A DNA stretch of 64,000 bases from Actinoplanes italicus. Its GTDB lineage: Bacteria; Actinomycetota; Actinomycetes; Mycobacteriales; Micromonosporaceae. The DNA lies in NCBI RefSeq assembly GCF_003001815.1, contig NZ_PVMZ01000022.1:124001-188000 (forward strand), written 5' to 3'. The first letter of the stretch is position 1; each line of letters starts with the position of its first letter. A program made the translations under genes and the position numbers. Below are positions 62,712 to 64,000 of the stretch, piece by piece. Below the pieces are notes generated by a model, which saw nothing but the letters and a program-made list of their open reading frames with translations, was not told the origin of the DNA and did no database searches.

Positions 62712-63650
62712 ATGAGCACATCCGTCATCACCACTCTTCCCGGCCCCAAGCCGATGATCGAGGAGCCTCAATCACCGGCGGCCGTCGCCATGCTCTGGGT
62801 CTTCGTGGTGGCCCCGTTCGTCGCACTGTTCGCCGCCGTGCCGATCGCCTGGGGGTGGGGGCTCTCCGCGCTCGACGCCACCATGGCGATCATCGGGTAT
62901 CTGATCGCGGTCGCCGGCGTCACGGTCGGATTCCACCGCCACCTCACCCACGGCTCGTTCAAAGCCAAACGGCCCCTGCGCCTCGCTCTGGCGGTAGCCG
63001 GATCCCTAGCCGTCGAAGGACCCCCGACGACCTGGGTCTCCGATCACCGGCGGCACCACGCCTTCACCGATCGTGAAGGCGACCCCCATTCCCCCTGGCG
63101 GTACGGCACCGGCGTCCGCGCCCTGGCCAAGGGCCTGTGGTACGCCCATTGCGGCTGGTTCCTCAATCCCGAGGTCACCAACAGGGCCCGCTTCGCGCCG
63201 GACCTGCTCGCCGACCGCGGCATCCGCGTGATCGACCGTTTGTTCCTGCCCCTGATCGCGCTGTCGCTGCTGCTGCCCGCGGTGATCGGCGGACTGGTCA
63301 CCGGCACCTGGACGGGAGCGCTGACCGCGTTCTTCTGGGCCGGGCTGGTCCGGATGGCCCTGCTGCACCACGTCACCTGGTCGGTCAACTCGATCTGTCA
63401 CGTCGTCGGCGAACGCCCGTTCAACAGCAAGGACAAAGCCACCAACTTCTGGCCGCTGGCGATCCTGTCGTTCGGTGAGAGCTGGCACAACAGCCACCAC
63501 GCCGACCCCACCGGCGCCCGGCACGGCGTCCTGCGCGGCCAGATCGACCCCGCCGCCCGTCTCATCTGGATCTTCGAGAAGCTCGGCTGGGCCCACGACG
63601 TCCGCTGGCCCGACCCGGCCCGGCTCGCCGCCAGGCGCAGGACGGTCTGA
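62712..63650 (+). CDS. Acyl-CoA (delta-9 type) fatty-acid desaturase
   Basis: A 312-residue membrane di-iron desaturase. The ATG follows AGGAG. Histidine boxes HRHLTH, HRRHHA and HNSHHA bind the iron pair; hydrophobic segments (VVAPFVALFAAVPIAWGW, LPLIALSLLLPAVIGGLV) span the membrane. It adds a double bond to saturated acyl chains to keep membranes fluid. No electron-transfer partner is next to it. It lies just before an AI-2E-like gene. Confidence 0.93.
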   Translation: MSTSVITTLPGPKPMIEEPQSPAAVAMLWVFVVAPFVALFAAVPIAWGWGLSALDATMAIIGYLIAVAGVTVGFHRHLTHGSFKAKRPLRLALAVAGSLAVEGPPTTWVSDHRRHHAFTDREGDPHSPWRYGTGVRALAKGLWYAHCGWFLNPEVTNRARFAPDLLADRGIRVIDRLFLPLIALSLLLPAVIGGLVTGTWTGALTAFFWAGLVRMALLHHVTWSVNSICHVVGERPFNSKDKATNFWPLAILSFGESWHNSHHADPTGARHGVLRGQIDPAARLIWIFEKLGWAHDVRWPDPARLAARRRTV

Positions 63651-63651
63651 G

Positions 63652-64000
63652 ATGCCGTCGGTGTGGGTCGACACCGCCCGTAAGCGGACCCAGGACCGCC
63701 TCGCCGTCGCCCGGCAGGGCTGGACACCACCGCCGTTCACCGCGGATCCGGCACTCGGCGAGGCCTCGGTCGTGCTGGTGGAGCAGACCCCGTCAGTGGA
63801 TGATGGCCTACCCCGCGGCGTACGCGTCGCCGGCGCGTGGGCGTGGCGGATCATCCTGTTCGTCGCTGCCGCGTATCTGTTGATCCAGGTCGTCAGCCGG
63901 CTGCAGATCGTGATCGTCCCGATCGCGATCGCGCTCCTGGTGGCCGCGCTCTTCGAACCGTTGTCGGCCGGCCTGCGCCGACGGGGGATGAACCGGTCAC
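63652..64000 (+). CDS. AI-2E-family (DUF20) membrane protein, N-terminal part
   Basis: The frame starts at ATG 63652, one base after the desaturase stop, and runs off the right edge. A cytoplasmic leader of about 55 residues is followed by spans (WRIILFVAAAYLLIQVVSRL, IVIVPIAIALLVAALFEPL) and SAGLRRRGM, typical of the start of AI-2E transporters (putative permeases). The leader is longer than usual. It is probably co-transcribed with the desaturase gene. Confidence 0.75.
   Translation, partial: MPSVWVDTARKRTQDRLAVARQGWTPPPFTADPALGEASVVLVEQTPSVDDGLPRGVRVAGAWAWRIILFVAAAYLLIQVVSRLQIVIVPIAIALLVAALFEPLSAGLRRRGMNRS

Noticed and set aside
62172..62771. Minus-strand frame in the gap before the desaturase
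   Set aside because: Gly/Arg/Pro-rich, crosses the hairpin and the desaturase start, no recognisable domain or ribosome-binding site.

Overview
The window is high-GC actinobacterial chromosome. The gene style (GTG starts, ricin-type lectin modules on secreted enzymes, a SAV_2336-type protein, SigB/F-like and ECF sigma factors) and a methyl-accepting chemotaxis protein point to a motile-spore member of the Micromonosporaceae, such as Actinoplanes. This placement is inference from gene content; there is no rRNA in the window. I saw no tRNA, rRNA or CRISPR array.

Left part (1-9.8 kb): a carbohydrate-use locus. A five-gene minus-strand operon (sugar-binding lipoprotein, two permeases, an enolase-superfamily enzyme, a secreted beta-helix protein with a ricin lectin) faces a FadR-type GntR regulator. 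A secreted CE1-like esterase, also lectin-tagged, follows. An almost identical 19-bp site lies upstream of the transporter operon and of the esterase, so one regulator probably controls both. The 10-20 kb stretch carries a membrane protein with a nucleosidase domain, a small secreted protein, a LolD/FtsX-type ABC exporter, several small enzymes and secreted proteins, and a SigB/F-like sigma factor. From 20 to 27 kb there are signalling genes (CheY-like regulator, PAS-GAF-SpoIIE phosphatase, GGDEF-EAL protein) and a drug exporter.

Middle part (27-46 kb): a patch of broken genes (TetR, ECF sigma, its partner, a frameshifted Nudix gene), then a copper/haem locus (PepSY membrane protein; PCuAC, DyP peroxidase and CopC as a coupled operon), an ECF sigma factor, a GAF histidine kinase, a chemotaxis receptor and an OmpR-type two-component pair. 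Next come a divergent serine hydrolase/PKD-protein pair with a three-repeat operator, a WYL regulator facing a small hydrolase, a SUKH-like protein and a pentapeptide-repeat membrane protein.

Right part (46-64 kb): an accessory island. Two decayed genes, an IS3-family element and an IS630-family remnant lie on one side, and another transposase remnant on the other. Between them is an intact four-gene minus-strand operon: a CU044_2847-like protein, a trypsin-VMAP protein, a MoxR ATPase and a 1,597-residue protein with a SAV_2336/vWA-like start and a caspase-like domain. This is a vWA-MoxR-VMAP type conflict system, the most interesting locus here. Its caspase-like domain keeps the cysteine but has arginine at the usual histidine position. 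Beyond it are a secreted M4 metalloprotease, a flavin-monooxygenase fragment, a HEPN-like protein with an Rx4H motif, an acyl-CoA desaturase and the start of an AI-2E-type membrane protein.
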